7,050 nucleotides of DNA from positions 1 through 7,050 of the forward strand of contig JAFTUB010000215.1 in assembly GCA_017466495.1 (NCBI GenBank), in the 5' to 3' direction. Both the position numbers and the translations under genes were made by a program. Numbering within the stretch: position 1 is the stretch's first letter; every line of letters begins with the position of its first letter. The notes beneath the pieces are model-generated. The model did not search any database, had not been told where the DNA came from, and was given only the letters and a program-made list of their open reading frames with translations. This document shows positions 6,588 through 7,050 of this stretch, piece by piece. Source of the stretch: Clostridia bacterium (GTDB lineage Bacteria; Bacillota; Clostridia; Oscillospirales; CAG-272).

Positions 6588-7050
6588 ATGAATAAAACCA
6601 CGTCAGCGGCTTTCCCCTCCATGACGGTTCTGGGTGCTACCGGGTCGGTTGGCCTGCAGGCACTGGATGTTGCGCGGGAGCAGGGAATCCCTGTAACCGC
6701 CATCAGCGCCAACCGAAGCGTGGCTGAGACCGAGGCATTGGTGCGGGAGTTTTCCCCTGCCGCCTGTGCCATGGCCGATGAGGCTGCCGCGGCGGATCTG
6801 CGTACCCGACTGGCCGACACCCCTGGTCGGGTGTAGGCCGGTGCCAAAGGAATCTGTGCCATGATCGAAGAGAACGGCGGAGATGTTGTTCTCAATTCTA
6901 TCGTGGGCCGTGCAGGCCTCGAACCTACCCTCACTGCGCTGCGGACAGGCCGCCGCCTGGCCCTGGCCAATAAGGAATCCCTGGTGGTGGCGGGGGACAT
7001 TGTCATGGAAACCGCCCGCGCCGCAGGACAGGAGATCTATCCTGTGGACA
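6588..7050 (+). CDS. dxr: 1-deoxy-D-xylulose 5-phosphate reductoisomerase, N-terminal part, with an in-frame TAG at codon 83
   Basis: Dxr makes 2-C-methyl-D-erythritol 4-phosphate with NADPH, the committed step of the MEP isoprenoid pathway that feeds UppS. The N-terminal Rossmann domain shows VLGATGSVG (14-22), then VTAISANRSV. Codon 83 is TAG (6834-6836). The same frame continues with AGAKGIC, DVVLNSIVGRAGLEPTL (99-115) and the hallmark LALANKESLVVAG (124-136), and ends at YPVD. D154 corresponds to the first metal-binding Asp of the PVDSEH motif. The window ends there, so the catalytic and C-terminal domains are missing only because of the cut. Start ATG 6588 has AAGGAG at 6574-6579. A product stopped at 82 would be far too short to work. 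The next gene outside is probably a site-2 protease (rseP), as in related clusters. Confidence 0.93.
6834..6836 (+). other. In-frame TAG read as sense in dxr
   Basis: The context is GTG TAG GCC GGT, giving V-x-A-G. Homologs I recall usually have a hydrophobic or aromatic residue here (such as VLSG or VLYG), but the position is more variable than the S2 one. TAG is one base from TTG (Leu), CAG (Gln) and TAC/TAT (Tyr). The frame is intact on both sides. Confidence 0.8.

Overview
The window is a stretch of bacterial housekeeping chromosome, all on the + strand. It most likely comes from a spore-forming Clostridia lineage, probably Oscillospirales/Ruminococcaceae-like. The grounds are the gene order rpsB-tsf-pyrH-frr-uppS-cdsA-dxr, a YlmC/YmxH-type sporulation gene just upstream, strong purine-rich ribosome binding sites, and the wording of the S2, UMP kinase and RRF proteins. 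This placement is a judgement from memory of these families, not a database result.

Layout. Positions 1-1148 hold the C-terminal half of a degenerate P-type ATPase-like membrane protein, cut by the window edge. A hairpin that buries the next ribosome binding site follows (1155-1196), then a small PRC-barrel YlmC/YmxH-family gene (1202-1480). The 233-base gap to rpsB carries a 29-bp near-palindrome overlapping a strong sigma-A-type promoter (TTGCCA-17-TATACT) and a leader of about 140 nt with pairing potential. rpsB (1714-2442) and tsf (2477-3397) form one unit closed by a clear intrinsic terminator (3422-3461). A second promoter (TTTACA-17-TAAAAT) starts pyrH (3564-4310), frr (4353-4907), uppS (4958-5671) and cdsA (5685-6521). 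After a weak terminator-like hairpin, dxr begins (6588) and runs off the window end. Together these genes cover translation (S2, EF-Ts, RRF), UMP phosphorylation, and the lipid side of envelope synthesis (undecaprenyl diphosphate, CDP-diacylglycerol, isoprenoid precursors).

The main observation is two in-frame TAG codons inside otherwise intact, essential, highly conserved genes. One is codon 169 of rpsB (2218-2220), where homologs usually have Glu after the DPRK motif. The other is codon 83 of dxr (6834-6836), just before a conserved Ala/Ser-Gly step. In both, the same frame continues without any indel into canonical conserved protein. All eight genes whose true ends lie in the window stop with TGA (six) or TAA (two), and none with TAG. 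The simplest reading is that TAG is read as an amino acid in this organism, by codon reassignment or efficient amber suppression. Its use is rare: 2 of roughly 2,100 codons here. The inserted amino acid cannot be fixed from this window. Gln is a reasonable first guess because CAG is one base away and known amber reassignments often use it, but Glu, Leu, Tyr or others remain possible.
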